A stretch of DNA of 64,000 nucleotides from Chryseolinea sp. H1M3-3. GTDB taxonomy: Bacteria > Bacteroidota > Bacteroidia > Cytophagales > Cyclobacteriaceae. The notes under the pieces were generated by a model. That model saw nothing but the letters and a program-made list of their open reading frames with translations, did not search any database and was not told where the DNA came from. Positions within the stretch are counted from its first letter, which is position 1. Each line of letters starts with the position of its first letter. Made by a program: the position numbers and the translations under genes. The stretch is from assembly GCF_029360725.1 (NCBI RefSeq), contig NZ_JARKMY010000004.1:98858-162857 (forward strand). The letters run 5' to 3'. Positions 19,246 through 28,295 of the stretch are shown one piece after another.

Positions 19246-20170
19246 AATAATACCAATTAATCATAGCTATGTTGCAACTCGACAGCCATGCGCACTTGTA
19301 ATGTTTGAAAATATCGAACGTTATTTGCATCTATAGAATAACGACAGATGCAAATAAATCGCACAGATTGTTTTAGGAACGTGATATTCATACTAAAACG
19401 AAGTGTTTTATATTTTTTATTAATTTCCTTACTCGGTATTGATTTCCAGCAAAATCATAAATGTAATTGACACTTTTTTGAATTTACATTGACAATTTGC
19501 TACATATAAGCCGCAGATCCAGAGAAGACCTAATGCCCGATTAATTGTTGAAACAACACGAACCATTACAATGTATGACTACAAGATAAGTTTGTTTCAA
19601 AGTTTTGTATAGGCAAATCGCCGCTTCGGTATCCGCCACGTATAGACAACTATACACTACGCCGTCATGTTCCAAATTGAGACCGTATGCATCCATTTTT
19701 TGAGGCAATGGGATTAGTGAACATCAGACGTCTAAAAATTAAAATCCTGGTATTCACAAGTGAGCCACCCGCAAGGCCGATCACAACGCTCGCGCTAGTG
19801 ACGGCGACATTGAACGTAAGGCAGACCTTCAATATCAAGGTCATTGGTATGCAGAAGAAGTTGCCACAGACTGGATGTTATCTGTTCCCCTCCTTTTCAA
19901 AAAGCCCAAGAACTAATCTTTTCGTTTTAAGGAAAGAACCTATCTCAATGTGAGATACCCTTCAATACTAACAATCCTAATCGGAACACAAACAAACTTG
20001 CTTCACCTCGCATCACGCAATCAAACAAAAAAATCTCATACAATCGGCCAAAACCACAAAAGCGCCGACAATCTGAAGAAGTGTGTCGAATACATTTAAT
20101 TTCAATAAAGGATTCAGACGACACTTTTTAATATTGTATCTACATCGTTTGAACCCAAAACCATCTTACT
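19246..20170. other. Long gene-free spacer (925 bp)
   Basis: AT-rich sequence between two divergently placed genes. An 88-codon plus-strand ORF at 19687 has no protein-like features and I do not accept it. No tRNA-like cloverleaf or repeat was recognised. The length is unusual next to the 20-120 bp gaps elsewhere in this part of the window. Confidence 0.4.
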
Positions 20171-21115
20171 ATGCCCAATTTATTTACCAAGCTGACTAAA
20201 ACAGCAATTCTCGTTTCCCTACTTTTCACCAGTACCTTTGCCATGGCGCAGGACGGAACGATTTATCCACTCGATGCTCCTGCTGAACCGAACGCTATCC
20301 CACTCAACACAGGCGGCGTTGACAACCAGCCCGCACCTGAAACCTGGTTCCGCCAATGGGGCGATCCGATGGCGCGGAATATTTCCAAAGCTACCCTCAC
20401 CCCATTCCTTCCCAAGAAGGGCAAGGCGAATGGCGCAGCTGTAATCGTGGCACCCGGCGGCGGCTTTAGATGGTTGTCGTTAGGAAATGAAGGCTGGGAA
20501 GTTGCGCAAGCGCTAGCAGACAAGGGCATCGCTGCCTTCGTGCTTAAATACAGACTCCATCCCACCCCCGAGTCACTCGATGGATTTAAAGAGTCCATGA
20601 ATAGAACTTTCGCTGCGGCAACGCCGCCGCCTTCCGGAACTGCTGCTCCAGCTGGTCCGCCACGCATGGACCTGTCTAACCAGCTCGAAGATGCTGAGGC
20701 AGCCTATGCCATGATCGTCAAGCGTGCGGCCGAGTGGGGTGTCGATACAAGTCGGTTTGGTATGATCGGCTTTTCAGCTGGTGCCGGCCTCACCATGCAT
20801 TCGACTCTTCACTCCAAGACTATGCAACTCGACTTCATCGGTCCGATCTATGGAGGCATGGGGCCTGTCGAGGTGCCGAAGAATGCTCCACCAATGTTCA
20901 ATGTGATAGCCTCTGACGACTTTCTATTCCGTGGTCAGTTTGGCGTCGTTGAATCGTGGTTCAAGGCAGGGCGGCCAGTCGAATTTCACCTTTACCAGAA
21001 TGGCGGACACGGCTTTGGCCTCGGCAATCCCGACCGGACAAGTAATCGCTGGTTCGATGCTTTCATGCACTGGCTAGAGGTTAACGACTTTCTCGTTGCC
21101 AAGCCAGCTAAGTGA
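20171..21115 (+). CDS. Secreted alpha/beta-hydrolase (acetyl-xylan-esterase-like)
   Basis: Esterase-type hydrolase of 314 residues with a signal peptide ending F-A-M-A-Q. It has the oxyanion segment V-A-P-G-G-G-F, the nucleophile elbow G-F-S-A-G-A near residue 203, an acid in I-A-S-D-D near 257 and the histidine in N-G-G-H-G-F near 289. Relatives deacetylate sugars or hydrolyse small esters. The gene is visibly richer in G and C than its neighbours (runs such as GGCACCCGGCGGCGGC), suggesting recent acquisition from a high-GC donor. A strong terminator lies about 80 bp downstream. Confidence 0.88.
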   Translation: MPNLFTKLTKTAILVSLLFTSTFAMAQDGTIYPLDAPAEPNAIPLNTGGVDNQPAPETWFRQWGDPMARNISKATLTPFLPKKGKANGAAVIVAPGGGFRWLSLGNEGWEVAQALADKGIAAFVLKYRLHPTPESLDGFKESMNRTFAAATPPPSGTAAPAGPPRMDLSNQLEDAEAAYAMIVKRAAEWGVDTSRFGMIGFSAGAGLTMHSTLHSKTMQLDFIGPIYGGMGPVEVPKNAPPMFNVIASDDFLFRGQFGVVESWFKAGRPVEFHLYQNGGHGFGLGNPDRTSNRWFDAFMHWLEVNDFLVAKPAK

Positions 21116-21192
21116 TCGCGTTATCTAACGGGATCATGTATACGAGTTGCGCATTCTCTGAAAGGTAATCTAATATGGCTATCTCCCGAAAG

Positions 21193-21226
21193 GACACAAC
21201 CACAATCAACTGGTTGTGTCTTTTTT
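21193..21226 (+). terminator. Rho-independent terminator after the esterase
   Basis: Perfect 10 bp stem GACACAACCA/TGGTTGTGTC (21193-21202 and 21211-21220) with an 8-base loop, followed directly by six T residues. It lies 78 bp after the esterase stop codon. Confidence 0.9.
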
Positions 21227-21285
21227 GAAGGCCTTGCTTTAAGACTTTGATGTTTTAATTTAATGTCAAAATTAAAGTAACGTCA

Positions 21286-21660
21286 ATGGCCTATAGTACC
21301 AAGCTCGCGGACCGCATCAGAACATATCTTGAAAATGTCCCGAAAATGAAAGTGGAAGAAAAGCCGATGTTCAGTGGACTTGCATTTTTAGTGAATGGGA
21401 AAATGTGCGTAAATGTAAGCCACGAAAATCTGATGTGTCGATTTGATCCTGAACTGGAAAATGAAGTAGCGGAACGCGTAGGCTTTTTACCAATGGTCAT
21501 GAAAGGAAAACAACTCAAAGGCTACTGCTATGTTAGCGAAGAGGGATATAAATCGAGGACAAATTTTGAATACTGGATGAAGTTATGTCTTGATTTTAAT
21601 AAGAAAGCCAAGGCATCAAAAACGAAAAAAGCTCCTTCAAGAAAGAGAGCAAAATCCTGA
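21286..21660 (+). CDS. TfoX/Sxy N-terminal-domain protein
   Basis: Protein of 124 residues made of the TfoX N-terminal domain: E-K-P-M-F-S-G-L-A-F-L-V-N-G-K-M-C near residues 25-42, M-C-R-F-D-P near 52 and the G-Y-C-Y-V segment near 84. The tail is lysine-rich (A-K-A-S-K-T-K-K), which could contact nucleic acid. In Gammaproteobacteria full-length TfoX activates competence. Stand-alone N-terminal-domain proteins like this one are widespread and of unknown role. It lies beyond the terminator and needs its own promoter. Confidence 0.85.
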   Translation: MAYSTKLADRIRTYLENVPKMKVEEKPMFSGLAFLVNGKMCVNVSHENLMCRFDPELENEVAERVGFLPMVMKGKQLKGYCYVSEEGYKSRTNFEYWMKLCLDFNKKAKASKTKKAPSRKRAKS

Positions 21661-21803
21661 CACCGCAGCTTTTGATTTTGATTGACTTTCTCAAAGAGGA
21701 GAAATTAAGCAACGAATGAATAAATGCGGATATAGCTTCTGCTGATGAAGTTCCATAGCGAACGAACTATATTTTGAAGCATCAAAACAAGAATGGCGAA
21801 GCG

Positions 21804-22172
21804 CTATTGTTTTTCTCCTTGAACGACTGACTTAATAACGAAGGCCGTTAACGCTACAATCTTGCTGTCTCGAAATTGCCAGACGTCGCAATACAAGTAA
21901 TCCTCGTCCTTGCCATTGTCAGACTTCATTGTTATGTTGCCAAGCGCCGTAACAAAATTGCCCTCTGCAATTAAGTTAGAAACGTTAAATTTTGGCGGCT
22001 CTTTGTAGTTCGTTGCCATCCACTGGCGAACTGCTTCTTTACCCCGTAGCGTTTGGTCACCCACAAAAGTCCATTCCGTGTCGTCCGTGCAGAACGAGAG
22101 AAACCCCTCATTGTTACCAGCAATGATAGCTGCATTTGCCTTTTGTAATATTTCTTTGTTATTCTCAGCCAT
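21804..22172 (-). CDS. SnoaL/NTF2-like fold protein
   Basis: Protein of 122 residues, cone-shaped NTF2-like fold. The start at 22172 gives M-A-E-N-N-K-E-I-L; the 19 upstream codons are not protein-like. Family signatures: a first helix with A-N-A-A-I-I-A-G-N-N-E-G-F, then D-D-T-E-W-T-F-V-G and L-R-G-K-E-A-V-R-Q-W. Members range from enzymes to small-ligand carriers. No catalytic assignment is possible. It stands 74 bp downstream of the sugar dehydrogenase's stop side with no clear operon link. Confidence 0.8.
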   Translation of the reverse strand: MAENNKEILQKANAAIIAGNNEGFLSFCTDDTEWTFVGDQTLRGKEAVRQWMATNYKEPPKFNVSNLIAEGNFVTALGNITMKSDNGKDEDYLYCDVWQFRDSKIVALTAFVIKSVVQGEKQ

Positions 22173-22303
22173 TGTGATATTACGGAAACAAGTCTTTAAG
22201 AACTTCTGTGATCTGGCAGCTGGCTGCATTACAGTTCAAATCATGAGGATTGAACTGCAATGCACCAGTCTCCTACCCTGAAGAATTCAAATCAAAAATT
22301 CCT

Positions 22304-23509
22304 TTACTTCTTACCAATCCGATATAATTTTCCCTGATCTGTTATGGCATACAACGCTCCATCAATTCCTTGTGTGATGTCTCTGAAACGTTGTTTCTCA
22401 TCCGATAAAAGTCTTTCTTCACCAGTAACTTTGTTGTTTTCAATGACCAGGCGACAAATGTGCATGCCGCTTAAGGCAGCAACAAATAAATTATTTTTCC
22501 ATTCAGCTATTCCTGATCCATCATAGAATGTAATTCCACTGGGGGAAATGACCGGGTCCCAATAATACACGGGTTGTTCCATTCCTTCCTTTTGTTGAAT
22601 TGCATCGCCAATCTTATCCCCACGGTATTCAATTCCATAGGTAATGGTCGGCCAACCATAATTTTTACCAGCTTCTACGCGATTGATTTCATCTCCTCCT
22701 CGTGGTCCGAATTCGGCTTCCCACAAATCTCCCGTCGTGGGATGGAAAGCAATTCCTTGTACGTTACGATGACCATATGAATACAATTCCGGTCTCGCCT
22801 TACCAGCAAACGGATTACCACTTGCAGGCTTACCATCCGTGGTAATGCGAATGATCTTTCCAAGTCCGGAGTTGAGGTCCTGTGCTTGAGGACGTGTCTC
22901 GATATCAGACCGTTCTCCAGTCGATAAAAACAGATTACCATCTTTTGAAAAAATAACCCGGCCTCCATAGTGAAGTGTCCCTTTGTAAACGGGCAGTGCA
23001 CGGTAAATTACAGTAACATTTTCCAGCGTCTTTTCGTCGGCAGACAACTTGCCTTTCGCGACGGAAGTTACAGTGCCCTCGTCAAGTGGTTCGGAAAACG
23101 CCCAGTATACCATCCTGTTGTTTTTGAATGCAGGATCAAGACAAATACCCAGCAACCCACCTTGCCCTGCGCTATTAACCTTGGGAACACCGTTAATGGG
23201 TTCGCCCACAGCGCCGGCGGCTGATACAATTTTTATGGCACCTGCTTTTTCTGTGATGATAAATCTACCGTCCGGGAGCGATGTAATACCCCAAGGTAAA
23301 CGCAGTGAGCTAGTTAACACTTTCCCCTCATAGGGCGTTTTGGTGGTAACAGCAGCGATACGGGTCTGCCCCTCAAAAGCAGGCTTATAGTCTGAATTTG
23401 GCTTCTTCGTCTCGACAGACACCCCTGCCGTTGCTTGTTGCGCCTTCGATACGATAGATCCGAATAAAAGGACAGTTCCAAATGACAAAACAAAAATTAT
23501 TTTCTTCAT
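22304..23509 (-). CDS. PQQ-dependent aldose sugar dehydrogenase-like propeller protein
   Basis: Protein of 401 residues with a signal peptide (about 1-23). The six-bladed glucose/sorbosone dehydrogenase fold shows L-P-D-G-R-F-I-I-T-E-K-A-G near 77, G-L-L-G-I-C-L-D-P-A-F near 120, and the family hallmark Y-G-H-R-N-V-Q-G followed by G-P-R-G-G-D-E and N-Y-G-W-P near 245-285. Relatives such as YliI oxidise aldoses in the periplasm using PQQ. PQQ synthesis genes are not in the window. Residues 24-70 are a variable linker. Confidence 0.9.
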   Translation of the reverse strand: MKKIIFVLSFGTVLLFGSIVSKAQQATAGVSVETKKPNSDYKPAFEGQTRIAAVTTKTPYEGKVLTSSLRLPWGITSLPDGRFIITEKAGAIKIVSAAGAVGEPINGVPKVNSAGQGGLLGICLDPAFKNNRMVYWAFSEPLDEGTVTSVAKGKLSADEKTLENVTVIYRALPVYKGTLHYGGRVIFSKDGNLFLSTGERSDIETRPQAQDLNSGLGKIIRITTDGKPASGNPFAGKARPELYSYGHRNVQGIAFHPTTGDLWEAEFGPRGGDEINRVEAGKNYGWPTITYGIEYRGDKIGDAIQQKEGMEQPVYYWDPVISPSGITFYDGSGIAEWKNNLFVAALSGMHICRLVIENNKVTGEERLLSDEKQRFRDITQGIDGALYAITDQGKLYRIGKK

Positions 23510-23963
23510 GCTTATTAATTTATTTTACGAGTAGTGTTTAGTTTGTTATGGAGGCATGTTGCCTCACAAGTGTTTCTTAAATTCCGCTTTCTCAATCCTT
23601 TCAACAAAGTTGAGCGAAGTTGGTTTTTTTTGGTGAGTAAAATATAAAATACTGTTGATTGTGACACTAATTTTTTTCTTACCGCCACGTTACACTTGCT
23701 TAAGGATAAACGACAAACTCATCATGTCAGATTGCGACGATCATCTACGCCAGGCCAGCACGACATTTAGGATTGCAATTCCACGTATCTATTTTTGATT
23801 ACAACATTCAATGACATATCCGACTATTCGCATGTTGGCAATAACGCTATCAACGATTACGCCCTGCCCTCGTGCGTCACGCTTAGCCCGTAACTTGTCG
23901 CAATACACCCTATCTTCTTTTAGCTGGAAAAAGTAATTTTAAAAGGTAATGCTATAGCTCGAT
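23510..23963. other. Gene-free divergent spacer
   Basis: About 450 bp between divergently transcribed genes. It should hold the promoters of the sugar dehydrogenase (left) and of the hydrolase operon (right). I see no ORF or strong palindrome worth naming. Confidence 0.4.
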
Positions 23964-24509
23964 ATGCAAAAACATTTAACGTTCTTTCACGGAGGCGGTT
24001 CTAAAGAAGACTATGAAGCCGACGCAAAACTTGTCGAATCGCTTAAAGTTAAGCTGGGTTCAGGATACACTGTTCACTATCCGCTATTGGATAACGACGG
24101 AACTCCCGACCTCGGGAGACGCAAACAGATCAGCGAAGAAATTTCCACAAGTGAAGATAACATCATTTTGCTTGCCCATTCACTGGGGGCTTCCATGTTG
24201 CTGGCATGCCTATCTGAAAATAAGATCAGAAAAAAAGTGGCAGGTATTTTTCTTTTAGCGACGCCCTTTTGGAATGGAAAAGAAGATTGGGTTGAAGCGT
24301 TTAAACTGCGGCCCAACTTCGCAAAACAACTTGATAAGAAAACGCCGCTGTTTTTTTATCACTGCCGTGATGATGAGGAAGTACCATTCGGTCACCTGAC
24401 TATTTATAGGCATCACCTTCCATGGGCTTCCTTCCGCGAAATTTCAGTTGGAGGACATCAATTTAACAATGACTTAACCATTGTTGCTAACGATATTAAA
24501 TCAATATGA
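23964..24509 (+). CDS. RBBP9/YdeN-type serine hydrolase
   Basis: Small alpha/beta-hydrolase of 181 residues: T-F-F-H-G-G-G-S near the N-terminus, nucleophile elbow A-H-S-L-G-A-S near 75, an acid in R-D-D-E-E-V-P near 138 and the histidine in G-G-H-Q-F near 166. This compact form matches the RBBP9/YdeN family. The substrate is unknown. Its stop overlaps the start of the alcohol dehydrogenase (ATGA), so the genes are coupled. Confidence 0.85.
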   Translation: MQKHLTFFHGGGSKEDYEADAKLVESLKVKLGSGYTVHYPLLDNDGTPDLGRRKQISEEISTSEDNIILLAHSLGASMLLACLSENKIRKKVAGIFLLATPFWNGKEDWVEAFKLRPNFAKQLDKKTPLFFYHCRDDEEVPFGHLTIYRHHLPWASFREISVGGHQFNNDLTIVANDIKSI

Positions 24510-25513
24510 AAATACAGGCATATGCTGTAAAGCATCCCGGCGGTAACGTAGAACCATTCGCTTATGAAAGAAGAATTGGGAAGCATGATGTATTGATTAA
24601 AATATCGCATTGTTCTCTTGCATCGGGCGACGTGCAGATGATGAACAATGAATGGGGCGATTCCAAATTTCCATTGATTCCAGGTCATGAGATCATAGGA
24701 ACAGTTGAACAAACGGGTTCGCATGTGATAGGCTTGAAAAATGGCGACCGTGTCGGTGTTGGATATCAGCTCAATGCCTGTTTTAAATGTCAACCTTGCA
24801 GGGATGGCAACGAGCAATTTTGTTTAAAACAAAAGGTAGTAGGTGTTGATTTGCCTGGCGGATTGGCCAAACACATTGTCGTGGATTGGAGATTTGCGTT
24901 TAAGATTCCATTGAATCTTGATTCCGTTAGATCAGTCCCGCTGTTATCTTCCGGCCTCACCGTATACTCGGCAATCCTTCGTGCAAACCTTGCCCGAAAT
25001 TCAAAGGTGGCTGTTTTGGGAATTGGTGGTTTAGGTCACTTAGCGATTCAATTTCTTCATAAAATGGGACACGAAGTTTCAGCTTTTTCGCGCACGCCGG
25101 AAAAAAGAGAGATGATTCGGAGTCTAGGGGGAAAACTTGTAGATAGCGCAACCGTTAATAACAAGACAGATTACCACCGGAAATTTGATTTTATCCTTTC
25201 AACATTAAACGTTGACTTTGATTTGAATTCATATTTGCGAATGCTTGCACCTCAGGGTAAGTTTTGTGTCGTGGCGCAGCCTTTGAATAAAGTGTACGTT
25301 AATCTGGGATTGTTATATGATTACGCCCAGCGAACTATCTATGGCAATTATACAGGAAGTCGCAAGGATATGATGAACATGTTAGCGTTTTCAGCGAAGC
25401 ATAATATTCAAGCCATTGCGGATGTAATGACATTTTCCAAGATCAATGAAGCCATTGATCTTGTGAAAACAGGGAAAGTTCCGATAAGATTGATATTACA
25501 ACATACGGATTAA
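24506..25513 (+). CDS. Zinc-dependent alcohol dehydrogenase (cinnamyl/AdhC-like)
   Basis: Medium-chain dehydrogenase of 335 residues. Catalytic zinc ligands: Cys in I-S-H-C near 35, H-E in P-G-H-E near 63. A structural zinc site C-x2-C-x2-C-x7-C lies near 93-107, and the cofactor loop G-I-G-G-L-G-H-L-A near 172. The Arg in F-S-R-T just after the second strand suggests NADPH preference, as in YahK/cinnamyl alcohol dehydrogenases. It is the middle gene of the 23964-26162 operon, beginning inside the hydrolase stop and ending one base before the methyltransferase start. Confidence 0.92.
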   Translation: MKIQAYAVKHPGGNVEPFAYERRIGKHDVLIKISHCSLASGDVQMMNNEWGDSKFPLIPGHEIIGTVEQTGSHVIGLKNGDRVGVGYQLNACFKCQPCRDGNEQFCLKQKVVGVDLPGGLAKHIVVDWRFAFKIPLNLDSVRSVPLLSSGLTVYSAILRANLARNSKVAVLGIGGLGHLAIQFLHKMGHEVSAFSRTPEKREMIRSLGGKLVDSATVNNKTDYHRKFDFILSTLNVDFDLNSYLRMLAPQGKFCVVAQPLNKVYVNLGLLYDYAQRTIYGNYTGSRKDMMNMLAFSAKHNIQAIADVMTFSKINEAIDLVKTGKVPIRLILQHTD

Positions 25514-25514
25514 A

Positions 25515-26162
25515 ATGCAGCCTCCAGAGAAAATTATAAAGACCTATAATGCTACCGCTGAAAGCTATGCAGCTACACGCATCGATGAACTTACTAAAAA
25601 GCATTTTGATCAAATGATTTTGAGAGAGTTTTCACGGCTTAATAAAGACCTGGGTACATGTGCTGACTTTGGCTGCGGTCCGGGACAGACAACCAAGTTT
25701 TTGTTTGACGCTGGTGTCAAGGATATTGTCGGCATTGATATTTCCCCGGGAATGGTGAATGTCGCCCGAAGAATTTTTCCTTACATCAAATTCGAGACAG
25801 GCGACCTCCTTTCCTTACCCTATGACGTAAACCATTTTGCGTCCGCAGTTGCATTTTATGCCATTGTACATTTTGATTACCAGCAGATCGACCAAGCATT
25901 TAAGGAAGTTAATCGCGTGTTGAAAAAAGGTGCACATTTTTTATTCTCATTCCATGTGGGAGAAGAGACGGTACATTTTGATAATGCCAACGGTATCGAT
26001 ATTGATATTGATTTGCACTTCCTGCAGACTGACCGGATCCTGAAACTCCTTGTCGACAACAACTTTAGCATCATCGACACAGTGGAACGACTTCCCTATC
26101 CTGAAGTCGAGTATGCCACTAAACGAGCTTATGTTTGGGCCCAGAAGTCTGACGTTGTGTAA
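25515..26162 (+). CDS. Class I SAM-dependent methyltransferase
   Basis: Protein of 215 residues with Rossmann methyltransferase motifs: motif I A-D-F-G-C-G-P-G-Q near 50, V-G-I-D-I-S-P-G-M near 73, then E-T-G-D-L-L-S-L-P near 96, and a post-motif helix with V-N-R-V-L-K-K-G-A near 135. The substrate is not predictable. It starts one base after the dehydrogenase stop codon, so the three genes probably act on one metabolite. Confidence 0.9.
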   Translation: MQPPEKIIKTYNATAESYAATRIDELTKKHFDQMILREFSRLNKDLGTCADFGCGPGQTTKFLFDAGVKDIVGIDISPGMVNVARRIFPYIKFETGDLLSLPYDVNHFASAVAFYAIVHFDYQQIDQAFKEVNRVLKKGAHFLFSFHVGEETVHFDNANGIDIDIDLHFLQTDRILKLLVDNNFSIIDTVERLPYPEVEYATKRAYVWAQKSDVV

Positions 26163-26397
26163 TCATTTTGGCGACGTTAGCCTTCATTCTATTTGTTTTT
26201 ACCGTAAAGTCACTGCAGATCCCCAAAGTCAACCGTAACTATGAAATAACATGGTTCAGTTTTTGGCGAATAAGCATGTCCTCAAATGGCAACCATAGTG
26301 TCCAAGGTAATGGGACTTGCATATTGTAAAAAGCTTTATCCGCACAACTTGTACAACCTTGTGAAAAACATTTCGAGATAACCCATGTCGGAATATT

Positions 26398-26435
26398 AAA
26401 AAACATCGTTCCGGTATAAATAACCAGAACGATGT
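26398..26435 (-). terminator. Rho-independent terminator for the histidine-rich lipoprotein gene
   Basis: Hairpin ACATCGTTC (26403-26411) pairing with GAACGATGT (26427-26435), extended by CGG/CC. On the minus strand it is followed by six T residues (26398-26403 read as A on the plus strand). It lies about 50 bp downstream of the 26483-27316 gene. Confidence 0.8.
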
Positions 26436-26482
26436 AGGTGCATGTGAACACAGCTTATCAAGCTCGCCTGATTTTCCTATCC

Positions 26483-27316
26483 TTAGGGCTTTTTTACCTT
26501 AATGTTGTCGATCGTATAGGAATCACTACCAACACCTGAGATCAAGATCTGTTTTACGTGTCGCGCATAATCAAACGACCAGGTGGCTTCTCCTAAACTG
26601 GACCACTTGCTCCAGCTTCCATCCAGCTTCTGCATCCAAACCTGGATCGGGCCATTGATAACTTTGATTCCCCAGAACTCGAAAGGAATTTGGCTGCTAT
26701 TATAATCGTAAGCATATATTTTTATCCATTGATTTCCATAATGGCTGGATACCGTTCTAGGTTCCAGGAGAGGCTGTACCAAGATTGGCTGGCCATTGAT
26801 CACTTTCCATACAGTTTGGTTGGTCCAATTAAAAATTGGAACAAAATTCTGGTAGCCGAGATGGTAATGGCCATAGTCGCTAGTAAAATCTGGATTGTAC
26901 CCATTGCCATTATTCTCCTTTACGTGGAACCAGACACTTCCTACTGCTTGAATGTAAAACGGTGAAGTCGCAAACGTAAATTTCGCTTGATCCGGTATCC
27001 AGTTTAGGGCAATCGGATCATCGAAATCCACGTAATCAAAAGCTTGCGTTTTACCGTTGCCAATCGCTCTGCCTGACTCCGGAAAGATCTGTTGCGTCTC
27101 ATTTACCTTTTTGTCATCAATAATTGGTGAGTTTGCTTCTTCAGGTTCTGGAAAACTCATCTCCGGTACATCCTTGGTGGGCACAGAAACAATCTTTGGA
27201 TGATCTTGTGCATGATCTTGATGATCGTGAGGAAGGGCATCACTTTCCTCCTGCTGACATTGCATGAACATGAAGCTGATTAGAATAATACCAGCTAACC
27301 ACAATTTGTTTTTCAT
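26483..27316 (-). CDS. Histidine-rich secreted lipoprotein, unknown
   Basis: Lipoprotein of about 277 residues; start placed at M-K-N-K-L-W (27316). The lipobox F-M-Q-C is followed by a His/Asp-rich patch (H-D-H-Q-D-H-A-Q-D-H, about 30-45) that could bind metal. The rest is beta-rich with many Trp and Tyr (W-I-K-I-Y-A-Y-D-Y, W-S-K-W-S-S-L-G-E-A-T-W-S-F), reminiscent of a carbohydrate-binding or expansin-like module, but no family is recognised with confidence. It is monocistronic, with its own terminator. Confidence 0.6.
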   Translation of the reverse strand: MKNKLWLAGIILISFMFMQCQQEESDALPHDHQDHAQDHPKIVSVPTKDVPEMSFPEPEEANSPIIDDKKVNETQQIFPESGRAIGNGKTQAFDYVDFDDPIALNWIPDQAKFTFATSPFYIQAVGSVWFHVKENNGNGYNPDFTSDYGHYHLGYQNFVPIFNWTNQTVWKVINGQPILVQPLLEPRTVSSHYGNQWIKIYAYDYNSSQIPFEFWGIKVINGPIQVWMQKLDGSWSKWSSLGEATWSFDYARHVKQILISGVGSDSYTIDNIKVKKP

Positions 27317-27593
27317 TACGCTAATTTTCATTTCTTTTTTTGTTTGTTTGTTTGTGGTGCAACGTTCGCTGATTTTTGCGCTGGCCGGTTAGCACATATT
27401 TCCCATATGCTGACACGTATGTAACATTTTTAATTTAACGCTATTCGATAGCGAAATTGAGCTATGCAGACGGAGTTTGATTACAAACCATCATCCCATA
27501 CAACGACAAGTCTGTAATAATTTTATCCATAAGATCACAGCTATGCACCTGCTCCCGTTGCATGGCGTCTTTAAAGAACCCGAGAAAGTTCAG

Positions 27594-28060
27594 TTATGAA
27601 AGCGCTGACCACCGGTATTTAAAAGGTGATATTCCCTGCCATCTGTTAAATGCACGTACGAATGCGGTTGGCTCTGAATGTCCAAGTATCGCTGAAATGT
27701 CTGATACGGTAAAGCTGTTATGCTTCAGCAAGAGCCTGCTTAATTTACATTTCAATTCTTCCAATAGACTCCTATAGCTCATCTTTTCCTTGGCAAGCAT
27801 CCGCTGAAAGGTTCGAACGTTGTAGTTAATTGCCCCGCAACCTCCTGGATACTCGGTAAAGCCGGAGACGCCATGGATAGTGCGGCAATCTTTGCCCGGC
27901 TAGTATGCGACTTGCGTCCACGTAGTTTTTCGAGAAATGCGAGGTAAGCCGGAATCAAAACGTCAAGCTTTGATTCACTGTAGTCTGTGATCGGCATAGT
28001 GGCTTTGTTATCGAAGGAAAGAGAAAAGCCGGTGCTGATGAACAAAATTTTTGTTAACAC
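27594..28060 (-). pseudogene. Decayed AraC-family regulator
   Basis: Two overlapping minus-strand frames together spell the end of an AraC regulator. The upstream frame has A-L-P-S-I-Q-E-V-A-G-Q-L; after a one-base shift near 27835 the downstream frame continues Y-N-V-R-T-F-Q-R-M-L, then the second helix-turn-helix and G-I-S-P-F-K-Y-R. The N-terminal sensor domain (normally ~150-200 residues) is mostly missing. The gene is therefore truncated and frameshifted. Confidence 0.75.
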
Positions 28061-28295
28061 TCATGTTTGCGCTGGCGGCATGGCCAGGTAACAGCGCAGA
28101 ACGAATCAAATAAAACAGAAACCTTAAATTTTAAAAAAATGGAACAGATGACTTCGTTCGGTACTCAATTTTCTGACAGTTGTAAAGGGTTTAACTTATT
28201 GTACTCACTTTTAAGTTAGCCGAACTGTTAGATTAATTTAAAATTACATCAGTAAATCCGGTGGCCCCTCCATTCAATTAGCAGCTGGTGTACTA

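Noticed and set aside
19687..19953. 88-codon plus-strand ORF
   Set aside because: No signal peptide, domain or plausible composition; likely chance.
26239..26451. 70-codon minus-strand ORF
   Set aside because: It spans the terminator hairpin of the neighbouring gene and is not a recognisable protein.
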